A stretch of 64,000 nucleotides of DNA, taken from Paenibacillus sp. 1_12 (lineage in GTDB: Bacteria > Bacillota > Bacilli > Paenibacillales > NBRC-103111). Both the position numbers and the translations under genes were made by a program. The stretch lies in assembly GCF_900114475.1 (NCBI RefSeq), contig NZ_FOTE01000001.1:223753-287752 (forward strand), read 5' to 3'. The notes beneath the pieces were generated by a model that worked only from the letters and a program-made list of their open reading frames with translations, was not told the DNA's origin and ran no database searches. Of the stretch, positions 51,764 to 61,102 are shown in pieces. Position 1 is the first letter of the stretch, and every line of letters starts with the position of its first letter.

Positions 51764-52110
51764 TTGAAGCTCCCACCCAGATTGAACAAGTCGCCCATAC
51801 CACCGCCACCCGAACCGCCGCCCATCATATCTTCCTCTTCTTTTTGATTTAAAATAATGACGAGATTTTTGGCCAGCGCACTTTCCATCTTGGTGAGTCC
51901 ATCAATGAGCTCAATTAATTGATCGTGTACATCCATAGTTTCTTTTACTTGCTGAGCGTGATCCTCATAGGCAGAGAGGTTGAGACGATTACATATCCAA
52001 TGGCGCGACTTCACCGCTTCGATTGCCTTCGCTTCCAAAATAATGGCAATATTCAATTGGAACTTGGCTGCCGATGTCATCATCCGATTAAACGATTCCG
52101 GTCTGCTCAA
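51760..52110 (-). CDS. Small helical protein with Gly-rich tail
   Basis: 116 residues; TTG start at 52110 after GGGGAGGT. The helical body contains AIILEAKAIEAV and LIDGLTKMESALAKNL, motifs shared with the next gene upstream (NIIEAK; LADLEDALAENL). It ends in MMGGGSGGGGMGDLFNLGG, a flexible Gly/Met tail. Function unknown. The overlap with the downstream gene indicates tight coupling. Confidence 0.7.
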   Translation of the reverse strand: MSRPESFNRMMTSAAKFQLNIAIILEAKAIEAVKSRHWICNRLNLSAYEDHAQQVKETMDVHDQLIELIDGLTKMESALAKNLVIILNQKEEEDMMGGGSGGGGMGDLFNLGGSFK

Positions 52111-52160
52111 AACACGACCTCCCCTTACTGTACAATGTATAATCCAAGAAAATCCGAAAT

Positions 52161-52577
52161 CTATTCGTCAGCAGCCTGGTCTCCCATTTCTTTCATCACA
52201 CTGCTCAAATTTTCTGCCAAAGCATCCTCTAAATCGGCCAAGCTATTCAAATAGGAGGTAATGCTTTTCGTAATAAGAAGAGAGTGCTCCATCAGCGACT
52301 GAATCTCGCCAAGGTTCGGATCTACTGTTGAGACTTGATGATTGAGCAGCGATAAATGAACAACCACGTGCCGCTTGGCCTCAATAATATTAGCCATTTG
52401 CTCTTGCGAGTTGGCCATATGATGGATCATCTCTGTGATTTGATTTTGCACCCTTTGCTCCTCCTCAGAGCTTCCGTAGGAAGCTAACTTCGTAAGCATT
52501 TTCTTAGAGCTTCCGTAGGAAGCTAACTTCGTAAGCATTTTCTCAGAGCTTCCGTAGGAAGCTGGCTTCGTAAGCAT
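52161..52577 (-). CDS. Small helical protein with repeat-derived N-terminus
   Basis: Up to 138 residues. The first 37 are three near-identical 13-residue units (MLTKLASYGSSEK) encoded by a 39-bp tandem repeat. The rest is helical, with NIIEAKRHVVVHL and YLNSLADLEDALAENL shared with its downstream neighbour, so the two are paralogues. No good ribosome site is seen before any of the three repeat ATGs; the true start is uncertain and the original N-terminus may have been changed by the repeat. Confidence 0.6.
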   Translation of the reverse strand: MLTKPASYGSSEKMLTKLASYGSSKKMLTKLASYGSSEEEQRVQNQITEMIHHMANSQEQMANIIEAKRHVVVHLSLLNHQVSTVDPNLGEIQSLMEHSLLITKSITSYLNSLADLEDALAENLSSVMKEMGDQAADE

Positions 52578-52607
52578 TTTCTCAGAGCTTTCCGTAGAAG
52601 CTCATAA
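52467..52607. repeat. 39-bp tandem repeat with internal hairpins
   Basis: Three almost identical units (52467-52505, 52506-52544, 52545-52583) and a decayed fourth. Each contains GCTTCC-GTA-GGAAGC, a perfect hairpin. The unit length is divisible by three. The run covers the start of the small gene 52161-52577 and reaches into the gap before it. Confidence 0.9.
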
Positions 52608-52674
52608 TTGTAAAGCATCTCCTGTAGCCTATGCCGCAGCATGGAGGAAAGCCACTCATCGCACTGCCCAAATC

Positions 52675-54267
52675 TTAGATATTGTCTGCTCTCAGTGTAA
52701 TCGGCGCAATAATCGGGAGTCCTATGGATATACTGCCTAACATAGAGTCATCTACAGAAACAGGTACTTGGCGGTCGAAACCCCATACGGATACTGCAAG
52801 CTCGGATATGATCCTTCGCACCCGCCCACCCTCATAAAAGAACAGTTGCCCATCCCGCTTCTGCAGCAGCATCCCTTCCTTCAAACCTAAGCTATGGTCA
52901 GCTGCGGCAAGGGTACGTTGACGGACCTCATCAGCATGTATTCCTTCCCCGCGTGTACAGCCTCTCAGCTCCACATGCGATAAGCGTGCTGGGGATACCT
53001 GCAGGCCCTCCACTCCCGCCAAAGGACGTCGCACACCAGCATGCAGTTCATAGACAGCACCACGATTCCCCTGCACAACAGCATGATCCGGATAGTATTG
53101 AATCATTGAACGCCGTTCTCCATTAGCAGGCAAGCTCTCCATTTCAACGATAAGCTGGTCAACGCTACCCCACTTTTTTGCATAAAAATCGAGATTGCGT
53201 CCATAGACCTCTCCCATCTCCGAGCCGAGCGCCTTCATACTCACACTGCCCACATGATGAATGAAAGCATCACCAGCAATGACAAGATCCATACCGAGCA
53301 GCCGAACCCTGAGGCAAAAATCATCATCTTCACAATTTCCGATCAAAAAACCTTCATCAAAATAACCAAGCCGCTCAAACAATTCCCTTCGAAAAAGCAG
53401 ACAAAAGCCGGTGATTCTAGCTGTTTTTTTCCAACGAAGCGGATCGGAGCGATTGAACTCCATAGCAAAATGGTGCATCTCCTCAATCGACGTATACGAG
53501 GTGGCTACCAGCTGCTCACCGCTAATATAGTTTGTCATAGGCCCTACCAGCCCAAATCGTGCATTACTATCGAGACAGCGATGCAGGTTATTCAACCAGC
53601 CCTGAGTGACTACGGTATCATTATTGAGGAGCAGAAGCTTGGAGCCCCTTGCCATTTTCAAGCCCTGATTCACACCACCTGCGAAGCCCACATTATCCGG
53701 ATTAATCCGATAGCGAAGCTTACCTGTCATCGAACGCAGATAGTCAGCGGTTCCGTCGGTGGATGCGTTGTCGATAATGATAATTTCGTGGGGCTCGGGT
53801 GTAAACTGACCGATGCTTTCGACGCACTGACGCAGCAGCTCACCTTGATTAAAAGTCGGAATAATGATACTCGTACCTTCAAAAGTAACCGTGAAAGAAG
53901 CTGCACCCTCAGTAACTCCTGAAGAATAACCGCTCTCGTAGCCTGCCTGATAGCCAGCTTCATAGCCAATCCTGAATCGGTGAGACACTTTAGCAGCATT
54001 CAATTTACCAAAGGGGCGTTTCCCTTTTTTATGGATGATTCGCGAAGCTTGGCTTTTACCAGCTTTACTTCGATGAAGAGTTCGCTTGCTACCACTTTTG
54101 GATCCATGACGTTGTCCGCTTACTGCGGCTGCTTGCCGCTTATGTGATGAATGTTCTGATTTGCTGATCCTACTGGATGCTTGCCGCCTGTTCGTAGAAC
54201 GTCTCGGTTTGCTGACCTTAAGAACTGCTTTCCGCCTGCTCATCGTTTGTTTAGGCCTCCTGGTCAT
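52675..54267 (-). CDS. Glycosyltransferase family 2 with polybasic GxxxG module
   Basis: 530 residues. Residues 1-96 are strongly basic; residues 98-122 are tetrads (GYEAGYQAGYESGYSSG) with six glycines at 101, 105, 109, 113, 117 and 121. A GT2 domain follows from about 132 (IIIPTFNQGELL, DNASTDGT, metal motif LLNNDTVV, FCLLFRRELFERLGYFDEGF, CEDDDFCLR). The last 170 residues form an extra domain of no known family. AAGGAGGTGA precedes the ATG. It would transfer a sugar onto a growing glycan, likely on the spore surface protein. Confidence 0.88.
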   Translation of the reverse strand: MTRRPKQTMSRRKAVLKVSKPRRSTNRRQASSRISKSEHSSHKRQAAAVSGQRHGSKSGSKRTLHRSKAGKSQASRIIHKKGKRPFGKLNAAKVSHRFRIGYEAGYQAGYESGYSSGVTEGAASFTVTFEGTSIIIPTFNQGELLRQCVESIGQFTPEPHEIIIIDNASTDGTADYLRSMTGKLRYRINPDNVGFAGGVNQGLKMARGSKLLLLNNDTVVTQGWLNNLHRCLDSNARFGLVGPMTNYISGEQLVATSYTSIEEMHHFAMEFNRSDPLRWKKTARITGFCLLFRRELFERLGYFDEGFLIGNCEDDDFCLRVRLLGMDLVIAGDAFIHHVGSVSMKALGSEMGEVYGRNLDFYAKKWGSVDQLIVEMESLPANGERRSMIQYYPDHAVVQGNRGAVYELHAGVRRPLAGVEGLQVSPARLSHVELRGCTRGEGIHADEVRQRTLAAADHSLGLKEGMLLQKRDGQLFFYEGGRVRRIISELAVSVWGFDRQVPVSVDDSMLGSISIGLPIIAPITLRADNI

Positions 54268-54330
54268 CCGGTAGTGTCACCTCCTTCCGGTTTGATGTAG
54301 GTTTATAATCATCCTCACGAGGCCGCTGCT

Positions 54331-55491
54331 TCAGCACAAGGCTTCCTTGCGGCTTGCCAGTTCATCAGCCAAATGGCCAAAATCGATAGCGACTTTGCCC
54401 ATCTCAGTTGCGATTCGCTGTGCTATCGTGACGGCTGACACCCCCGCAGATATAAGTGCAAGATCGAAATTATGGCGGGATACCTCCCCCATCACACGCG
54501 GAATATCCCTGACACCATGTACCGGCGTTACGATTCCGCTAACTGTGATCCCATGCTCAGTCAGAACAGCAGATAACGTTTCTGCCATATTGCCTACAAG
54601 CAGCACCCGACTTCCACGTAACAGTCCTGCTAATCGTCCTTCTTTAAAAATGTAATAGTTGACAAGAGAGTGGGTCAGACTCAAGCTATGGTAGTCGATT
54701 CCATGCGCGCGCAGCGCTTGAAAAGCCATCGGCTGATAAGTGAAATTGCGTAGTTTCGGAATGCCGACTACTGTCGCCTGCTTCAAGGAGCTAACGAGCT
54801 GATCTCTCGCGGCCAAATCTGGCACATCGACTCCTGCATAGCTGAGAAACTTTCCTTCCTTCCTCACCTGATCAATGCTGAGAACAGTTTCCTGCGCCAT
54901 CGTCAATACTTCGCCATCCCCAATTCGCACCAGTGAAAAAGGGGTTTTTGTATCCAATGCATTCCGCAGACGATTAGTAATTTGCTCCGCATTTTGCAAT
55001 ATAAAAAATTGAGAATGCAGCTGCCCAATCCCCGCTTCAATAATGTGTCTGATTGATATTTCAGGTAAAATCGCATCAAAGGGCAGCAAAGAATCGACAA
55101 TTCCGTCGCCTCCTGCATACAAGCCATCCTTATGTCCATCTAAGTGTCCTTGATTATAGCTCTGCTCGTGGATCTGCTCGCTGGTCAGGTTGTTGGACAT
55201 CTTCGACTGCCCATCCTGAAATCCGGACTGATAGCCCTTGGAATGCGATTCATCCAGCATCTGATTGACAATGGATGAGCGGAACCTTTTGGTATTCTTA
55301 GCTTTCCCTCGAGTAAAATTTCTTTTCCCCTGTTTATTATCGGGCTTTCTCTTCAGCTTCAGGGGCAACTTATGCAAGACATGGCTTTGTTTGGCTTGCT
55401 TGCTGCTGTTGATCTGCTTGCCGTATAGAGATTGGGATGGTTTGCCACCCGCTGACTGCTTACTAACCTTCCGTTTAATCTTTAATTTCAT
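54331..55491 (-). CDS. GT-D fold glycosyltransferase with polybasic GxxxG module
   Basis: 386 residues. Residues 1-72 are basic (Lys-rich). Glycine tetrads occur in two runs, GYQSGFQDG (86-94) and GHLDGHKDGLYAG (115-127). The catalytic domain from about 165 has LVRIGDGEVL, with the DGE motif (Asp192, Glu194) of the GT-D/DUF1792 fold first described in dGT1 of streptococcal serine-rich adhesin glycosylation. GAGGTG precedes the ATG. Downstream partner of the CgeB-like genes. Confidence 0.82.
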   Translation of the reverse strand: MKLKIKRKVSKQSAGGKPSQSLYGKQINSSKQAKQSHVLHKLPLKLKRKPDNKQGKRNFTRGKAKNTKRFRSSIVNQMLDESHSKGYQSGFQDGQSKMSNNLTSEQIHEQSYNQGHLDGHKDGLYAGGDGIVDSLLPFDAILPEISIRHIIEAGIGQLHSQFFILQNAEQITNRLRNALDTKTPFSLVRIGDGEVLTMAQETVLSIDQVRKEGKFLSYAGVDVPDLAARDQLVSSLKQATVVGIPKLRNFTYQPMAFQALRAHGIDYHSLSLTHSLVNYYIFKEGRLAGLLRGSRVLLVGNMAETLSAVLTEHGITVSGIVTPVHGVRDIPRVMGEVSRHNFDLALISAGVSAVTIAQRIATEMGKVAIDFGHLADELASRKEALC

Positions 55492-55531
55492 GGTATCAAC
55501 ACCTCGTCATCGTCACATTGTGTGCAGCTGT

Positions 55532-56764
55532 TCATGACAGAAAAGCAGCATGCAGCAGCTCTTGCAGCCGTGAACTATACGTATGCTCACGCACGGTTCG
55601 TGCCAGTCCTTTCAATGCAATTCGTCTGCGCTGCTCCTCATGCTGCAAGTAATACTCGATTTTGTGAGCCAACTCCTCTGGGGAGGCAAAGGTCTCAATC
55701 TCTTCACCCGGTGTATAAAATGTCGCCAGCCCTTCTCTTGCATCAACCAACTGAAGGGTGCCTACAGCGCCAATTTCAAACGTGCGGGGATTCGGTGTGA
55801 GAGCGGGGATTCTTCGCTGATTCGCATTGATTTCATCATCATCAAAAGCACGATGGCAGTTGATTACGATCTTGGCACCCGCATAGCAATTGACTGTATC
55901 CTCACTCGTCAGCCAAGCGGCGTCTCCACGAATAAACGGCTGCAGCAGCGAATATTGCTCCAGCCGTTCCCACCACCTGCCGGCAATTAACGTTTTTTTC
56001 GATGCGAGCAGCGGGGCGATTGCATCGAATAAGGCGATACGATTCCGATAGCCGCTTCCCAGAAAACAGATTTCATTATGGAACTCGGATGCAACCCGTT
56101 GAGGCTTATAACTATGTGTGGATACGGCCAAAGGGATAAAGTGAACCTTTGGACACCCAAGGCCACGATAATATTCGACACAGCTTAACTCCTGTGTGAA
56201 CACGATATCGTAGTTCAGAGCAATTCCTCCGGACAGATCAGCGTAATAAGGATCGTCGGTGAACCAGACAGCCGTGCGATGGCCCCGTTGACGAAGCAGT
56301 TGGATGGTCTCGGTGGATACATAATCCATACCATTAAATACGAGCACGAGATCAGGCTTCATAGTCTGAGCTATTTCGGCAACATCATCAAATGGCGTGA
56401 CTACCCGCAGCTCGGCAACAAGCTCATGTAAGCTTAGCAGCAGCCCGCGTTCTATCGTTGCATAAGGATCTCCCTGTCCGGATACGACAAACAAAATCCG
56501 CCATTGTCTCGTTGGAAGTGGTTCATTACGCTGGTTACTACGAATGACCGTCTCACAGCTTCCCAAATGATGCCCCTCGGATTGACCAAGCGGATAGCCT
56601 GTATGCCAGCCTTGACGAAATCCCTCGGTCATTCTTCGTTCTATTGGCTTCTTTGAATTCCTGTTAATTCTTGTGACTCTTCGATTCCTTGAAGCTCTTG
56701 AAATCTTTGAATAGTTTCGTCTATCCCTTCTCTTATCATGTTTACTTTTGCCCGCAACTACCAT
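55532..56764 (-). CDS. CgeB-like spore glycosyltransferase with polybasic GxxxG module
   Basis: 410 residues. Residues 1-44 are Arg/Lys-rich. Residues 48-68 are tetrads (GFRQGWHTGYPLGQSEGHHLG) with six glycines four apart. The rest matches CgeB/DUF3880 glycosyltransferases: VFNGMDYVS, WFTDDPYY, DIVFTQELSCVEYYRGLG, and the C-terminal donor-site region NPRTFEIGAVGTLQL. CgeB in B. subtilis is a GerE/sigma-K-controlled spore surface maturation protein. It is a close paralogue of the next gene. Confidence 0.85.
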   Translation of the reverse strand: MVVAGKSKHDKRRDRRNYSKISRASRNRRVTRINRNSKKPIERRMTEGFRQGWHTGYPLGQSEGHHLGSCETVIRSNQRNEPLPTRQWRILFVVSGQGDPYATIERGLLLSLHELVAELRVVTPFDDVAEIAQTMKPDLVLVFNGMDYVSTETIQLLRQRGHRTAVWFTDDPYYADLSGGIALNYDIVFTQELSCVEYYRGLGCPKVHFIPLAVSTHSYKPQRVASEFHNEICFLGSGYRNRIALFDAIAPLLASKKTLIAGRWWERLEQYSLLQPFIRGDAAWLTSEDTVNCYAGAKIVINCHRAFDDDEINANQRRIPALTPNPRTFEIGAVGTLQLVDAREGLATFYTPGEEIETFASPEELAHKIEYYLQHEEQRRRIALKGLARTVREHTYSSRLQELLHAAFLS

Positions 56765-56787
56765 CGTCGGCTCCCCCCTTTCCGCTA

Positions 56788-58074
56788 TTATGGAAATAAT
56801 ATCTGCAGCATGGTCAGGAGTCTTTGGCTGTACGAATGCTGCTCCAACGTACGGCGTAAACCACGCAGCGCAATGGCTTCACGCTCCTCATCATGCTCCA
56901 GATAATAGCTCGCTTTTTCTATAAAATCCGTCGGCGAGTCATAGGTTGCAATCTCTCTTCCGGGCACATATAGCTGCGGCAAATCCGTTCGAGAATCTGT
57001 CAGCTGAAAAGCACCACTCGCGCATATTTCATACGTACGAGGGTTGATCGAATGTCCGATAATACCTCTGCTGTTAAAGTTAGCGGGATCCTGATCCGAA
57101 CGGTGCAGATTGATGACGATCTTCGCTCCGTTATAAAAGCTCGCCGTTTCCTCAGGTGGCATCCAGTTGATATTCGGCTTGATTTTATCCCTGAGCAGTT
57201 CGTAATTTCCGAGACGGTCCCACCACCAGCCAGCAATCATCGTCTTTTTTCGAGCTAAAAAAGGGGCTACCTCTTCAATAAACGCGATTCGGTTCCAAAA
57301 TCCATTAGCTATAAAACAAATATCGGTATGATAAGGAAGCTCTACTTTTCGGGGTGCGTACAGGTGCATCGCTGCAGCAAGCGGAAGGTAATGAACCTGC
57401 GCACAACCGAGCTCCCTATACCAGGCAACACAGTTCATCTCATGTGTAAACACGATATCATAACGCGGGGCAAGTATGGCACTGATGTCCGAGTGATACG
57501 GATCGTCTACCATCCAAACGACGGTTCGAATACCCTGCGCGCGCAAGGCATCAACCTGTACAGAAGGGAATCGGGTACCGTTCAAGACGACAACCAGATC
57601 AGGTCGAAGCTGCTCCGCCATTGATGCAGCATCTTCTCCCTCGTGAAGTGGGGTGACCAACCTGACCCTTCTCTGAAGGGCTGTAATGATCCCATCATCC
57701 AGCGAAACAAAACCTTCCTTTACATAGAAAATGTGCACATCCCAATAAGCCTCCGGTTCAGCGGCTCTCCTAGCTACAACCGCCTCACTGCCTCCCAGAT
57801 GAATACCGTACTGGTTTCCGTGTGTATAACCATCCCGTCGACCTTCTTCATAACCATTGGTTACAGGAGCATGTGGAATGATTGATTTAACCTTCCTCTT
57901 GATTTTCCAATGTGTTGTCTGTCCAGCTCTTAGTCCGCCTTTCACTCCCGTTTTCAGCTTTAGCTTATTCACAGCCTGCTGTCTAACGGTCTTCTCGAAC
58001 CTATGCCCAGCCTTCGGTCCGGCAATCCATTTGGATTTCAAACCTATTTTCCGTACGTTTCGTCTCGTTTTCAA
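56788..58074 (-). CDS. CgeB-like spore glycosyltransferase with polybasic GxxxG module
   Basis: 428 residues. Residues 1-65 are basic; residues 74-94 are tetrads (GYEEGRRDGYTHGNQYG) with six glycines at 74, 78, 82, 86, 90 and 94. The catalytic part has WMVDDPYHSD, DIVFTHEMNCVAWYRELG and NPRTYEICASGAFQL as in its downstream paralogue. Its start overlaps the previous GT2 gene by four bases. Confidence 0.85.
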   Translation of the reverse strand: MKTRRNVRKIGLKSKWIAGPKAGHRFEKTVRQQAVNKLKLKTGVKGGLRAGQTTHWKIKRKVKSIIPHAPVTNGYEEGRRDGYTHGNQYGIHLGGSEAVVARRAAEPEAYWDVHIFYVKEGFVSLDDGIITALQRRVRLVTPLHEGEDAASMAEQLRPDLVVVLNGTRFPSVQVDALRAQGIRTVVWMVDDPYHSDISAILAPRYDIVFTHEMNCVAWYRELGCAQVHYLPLAAAMHLYAPRKVELPYHTDICFIANGFWNRIAFIEEVAPFLARKKTMIAGWWWDRLGNYELLRDKIKPNINWMPPEETASFYNGAKIVINLHRSDQDPANFNSRGIIGHSINPRTYEICASGAFQLTDSRTDLPQLYVPGREIATYDSPTDFIEKASYYLEHDEEREAIALRGLRRTLEQHSYSQRLLTMLQILFP

Positions 58075-58820
58075 GCAAGTTCACCCCCATCCAATTTCAC
58101 GAGACTGTGGGGATCAACACCCCATTTCTGCACAAATTTATTGTGATTTTGGTTAATCAAGCTTTGGAGTTCCTTATCGCCTTCTTTATTAAAGTCAGTA
58201 CTACCCAGATGGTATACCAAACTATCACCTGCAATCAGTAACCGATAACCACTCAATTGCGCCCTGTAGCAATAATCATCCTCAAAGTGACCAAATGAAA
58301 ACTGTTCGTCGAAAAATCCAATATGTTCCACAAGCTCTCTTTTGATTAGAAAGCAATATCTATCCAGCCGCTTTGCTGACAGCCATTTCGGTAAATCTGG
58401 AATGTTTGCCACCTCAGCAGAAGGCGCAGGGAGAATACTTGGCATCTCCCCCATTCCCCTGCCTCTTGCGTGATGGGTCATAGGGCTAACGATTCCGATC
58501 TCCTCACTGCTGTAAAGGCAGTGCAGTAGGGTGGTGAGCCAGTCGGGCGATGCCACTACGGCATTGTCCAGCAGCATCAGCGCATCACCGCTGGCTAGAT
58601 GAAGTCCAAGGTTGCACGCTCTCGAACCCCCCCGGCTGGACGGAGTGGAAATAAAACGTACTTGCTGCTGGCGGCAATACTCGACAGTGCCATCGGTAGA
58701 GCCATCATCGACAACGATAATTTCATAAGGGATATCCGTATACTTCTTAATGGATTGGATGCACCTCTGCAGCAGGGGAAGCCCGTTTCTATTGGTAATT
58801 ATAATACTCGTCTTCTTCAT
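58071..58820 (-). CDS. Glycosyltransferase family 2, without tail
   Basis: 249 residues starting directly with the GT2 fold: SIIITNRNGLPLLQRC, VVDDGSTDGTVEYC, a degenerate metal motif LLDNAVVASPDW, and FEDDYCYRAQ. It lacks the basic tail and glycine tetrads of its neighbours. GGAGG precedes the ATG. The change of the DxD-type motif to LDNA may affect metal binding; related enzymes keep a single Asp there. Confidence 0.88.
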   Translation of the reverse strand: MKKTSIIITNRNGLPLLQRCIQSIKKYTDIPYEIIVVDDGSTDGTVEYCRQQQVRFISTPSSRGGSRACNLGLHLASGDALMLLDNAVVASPDWLTTLLHCLYSSEEIGIVSPMTHHARGRGMGEMPSILPAPSAEVANIPDLPKWLSAKRLDRYCFLIKRELVEHIGFFDEQFSFGHFEDDYCYRAQLSGYRLLIAGDSLVYHLGSTDFNKEGDKELQSLINQNHNKFVQKWGVDPHSLVKLDGGELA

Positions 58821-58838
58821 CCTTATGAGCCTCCTCCC

Positions 58839-59969
58839 CTACACCAGATAAGATCTTTTTCGAATGAGATCGGTAAAAGACAACCTTTCCCCACCCAGCT
58901 GCTGTACAGCATGGAGCGCTTCGATATGATCTCCAATGATCATATCGGATACAGAATTGTTCGCCCCTTTGTTATGTTGATTGACCCTATTGGTTGTAAT
59001 CACATCTACACTCCAGGGAGCGGTAACAACCAATCCTTTGGCAATGGCAAGCGCTTGGGCTTTGGGTGGCACCATCAACTGCTCAATGCCAATCGTATCC
59101 AGCGCTTTGCGTGATAAAGCATGAGGCACTGCTGTTAACGAATCCGCACCCAGATCAGGTCGACCCAGCGATACATTAATCAGCTGCTTTACCATACTAA
59201 CTCCATCCCAGTGGGCAAATGTCCTGAGATAAGGCGAGATGTGATTAAGTGCCACGTCCGCTCCCCGATCGATAGCTGCTATAAAAGGGATTAATTGCTC
59301 GGCAGCGATGGTCATATCACCATCTACATAGACGACAATGTCCGAACCCGTGAGCTTTGACCCGATTGCCCGGCCGACATCATAACCCAAAGGCTCTGGG
59401 TAATAGACAACTATGGCACTCGATCCTTTTCTAACCCTCTGAAAAGTCGAATCGCCAGAGCCGTTAACGACGACAATAATTTCTTCCAAGGGCATTCGTT
59501 GAAGCTGATGCAGCACGTTCATCACCGTTGCTTCCTCATTCATTACGGAAATCACAACGCTCACCGTTCGTTCTGTCGGGAGCAGCATCCATTCCCGAAC
59601 ATTAATTCCCGAAATGAGGCTATAGCCTTCGAGATAACCTTTTACAGCTTCACAATAATGCGGCCAGGACTTTTTGTTAAAAGACTTCTCCTTGATTCTC
59701 GCTAGCCATTGATTATTTACCATTTTTTTACTACAACTATCCTCAGGCTTAGGGTGATGCAGCGCATCTTCACGACCTACTTGTTCGCCCCATCCTTTCC
59801 AGTTAAACAAAATTCGAGGAGCCGATCGAGATTTAAGCTTTGGCAAGATTTTTTTCCTCTTCAGCCTGATCGTTCCCAGTGGATGTTGTAACCGGCTATT
59901 CCGGCTCGAAACAGCTTTATGCCGAAATAGACCACCAGCAAAAGCACCTTTTTTTTTGCGAAGCTTCAT
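58839..59969 (-). CDS. Glycosyltransferase family 2 with basic N-terminus
   Basis: The start ATG 59969 follows GAGGTGA; about 376 residues. Residues 1-110 are basic and contain degenerate versions of the glycine repeat (GWGEQVG and GYLEGYSLISG). The GT2 domain starts at SVVISVMNEEATVMNVL, with VVNGSGDSTF, LGYDVGRAIGSK and the metal motif VYVDGDMTI. It closely resembles the next gene upstream in its C-terminal part (PHALSRKAL; VPPKAQALA; IIGDHIEAL), so the pair arose by duplication. Confidence 0.87.
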   Translation of the reverse strand: MKLRKKKGAFAGGLFRHKAVSSRNSRLQHPLGTIRLKRKKILPKLKSRSAPRILFNWKGWGEQVGREDALHHPKPEDSCSKKMVNNQWLARIKEKSFNKKSWPHYCEAVKGYLEGYSLISGINVREWMLLPTERTVSVVISVMNEEATVMNVLHQLQRMPLEEIIVVVNGSGDSTFQRVRKGSSAIVVYYPEPLGYDVGRAIGSKLTGSDIVVYVDGDMTIAAEQLIPFIAAIDRGADVALNHISPYLRTFAHWDGVSMVKQLINVSLGRPDLGADSLTAVPHALSRKALDTIGIEQLMVPPKAQALAIAKGLVVTAPWSVDVITTNRVNQHNKGANNSVSDMIIGDHIEALHAVQQLGGERLSFTDLIRKRSYLV

Positions 59970-59974
59970 ACCAA

Positions 59975-60745
59975 TCACCTCACCAGCTCTCTCTTTCTGC
60001 CCATATCTGTTTTCCCACACCGTTCACCCTGCTGCAGTGTCAGCCAATAGATCGCCTCCAGATGATCGCCTACTATTAGATCGCCAACGGGATCCAGCTT
60101 CCGATATTTGCGGCGCAGCGGATTCAGCTTTAATACGTTAATATAATGAACAGCTTCCATACGCAGCTTGGCCGCCTGTGCTATCACCTGGAATTTAGGT
60201 GGCACTGCCAGATTCTCGGCATCAATCTGGTGCAGTGCCTTCCTGCTAATGGCGTGGGGCACCGTTGTCATTGAAGCCCCCTTCAAGTCAGATCTGCCTA
60301 AAATTGCATTCAATGCATGCTTGACCGTAACAACCTGATGAACCTCTTTACGATTTGTCAGTCCGGAATAACAATTCAATGCCACATCGACCCCATTGCT
60401 AACAGCTTCCACAAAAGGCCGCAGCTCACGTGCAGGAATGACCATGTCTCCGTCCAGGAACAGGATTACATCACCCTTTGCTGCCTTAGCACCGATGCTT
60501 CTGCCCACATCATGACCCAACTGCTCTTGGAACTCAATGACAATTGCGCCGAGTTTTCTGGCCAACTGCTTCGTGCCATCCTTGGAGCCATTGCATACAA
60601 CAATAACCTCACAATCCTTATGAATGGCATAAGCTTGCCGGATAACTCCAGCCAATGTTTTTCTCTCATTGAATACCGGAATGATGATCGAAACCTTAGG
60701 CCTCGAAGCATTTCGGACAAGAGTTTTTCGCAGCGGCTTTTTCAT
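59975..60745 (-). CDS. Glycosyltransferase family 2
   Basis: I take ATG 60745, ten bases after AGGAG, as start (about 256 residues); ATG 60793 would add a further basic stretch (MKKEKRLLIWNRSWKF) resembling the tails of its neighbours. GT2 motifs are SIIIPVFNERKTL, VVCNGSKDGT, LGHDVGRSIGAK and FLDGDMVI. It is paralogous to the following gene (PHAISRKAL; VPPKFQVIA; IVGDHLEAI). It is the first gene of the long minus glycosylation operon. Confidence 0.87.
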   Translation of the reverse strand: MKKPLRKTLVRNASRPKVSIIIPVFNERKTLAGVIRQAYAIHKDCEVIVVCNGSKDGTKQLARKLGAIVIEFQEQLGHDVGRSIGAKAAKGDVILFLDGDMVIPARELRPFVEAVSNGVDVALNCYSGLTNRKEVHQVVTVKHALNAILGRSDLKGASMTTVPHAISRKALHQIDAENLAVPPKFQVIAQAAKLRMEAVHYINVLKLNPLRRKYRKLDPVGDLIVGDHLEAIYWLTLQQGERCGKTDMGRKRELVR

Positions 60746-61102
60746 GAATTTCCAACTCCTGTTCCAGATCAATAGTCTCTTCTCCTTCTTCATCTTATGT
60801 CCATCCGTCTGGTGAAACAGGGCATTCGTTCCATAGGCCTTAAAATCGGGCGAAAAGCCCGTCCAGAGTGAAATCTTAAAGAAGGCCACACTTGGCTTGA
60901 CCATAGTCAAACGCCGTTTTTTGCTTGTAGGGGGTCAAGGGTCTATAAGTCATTCCAAAAGCCTGCATAGTATATTGCCAAGTGCATATCCACTGCTGCC
61001 TTCTATCCGTTCAAGAGTTGGTTTGCGCATATACATTCTTGTTGAATTAGCAGGCGTTCTATAAGAATGCCAACAAATGCTTCCCCGGAAAGGGTGACCA
61101 CC
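60746..61102. other. Divergent promoter region of the two glycosylation transcripts
   Basis: This 357-base gap separates the minus operon and the plus GT4 gene. On the plus strand CATAGTATA (60966-60974) fits the sigma-K -10 CATANNNTA exactly, but a good AC-type -35 is not seen. On the minus strand AATATACTA near the same place is one base off. No coding gene or terminator is recognised. Confidence 0.35.

Noticed and set aside
52467..52607. Possible CRISPR array
   Set aside because: The 39-bp units are directly adjacent with no spacers, and there are no cas genes.
53254..53922. Open frame of 222 codons on the plus strand inside the GT2 gene
   Set aside because: It is antisense to a GT2 domain with clear motifs, has no ribosome site and no recognisable protein features.
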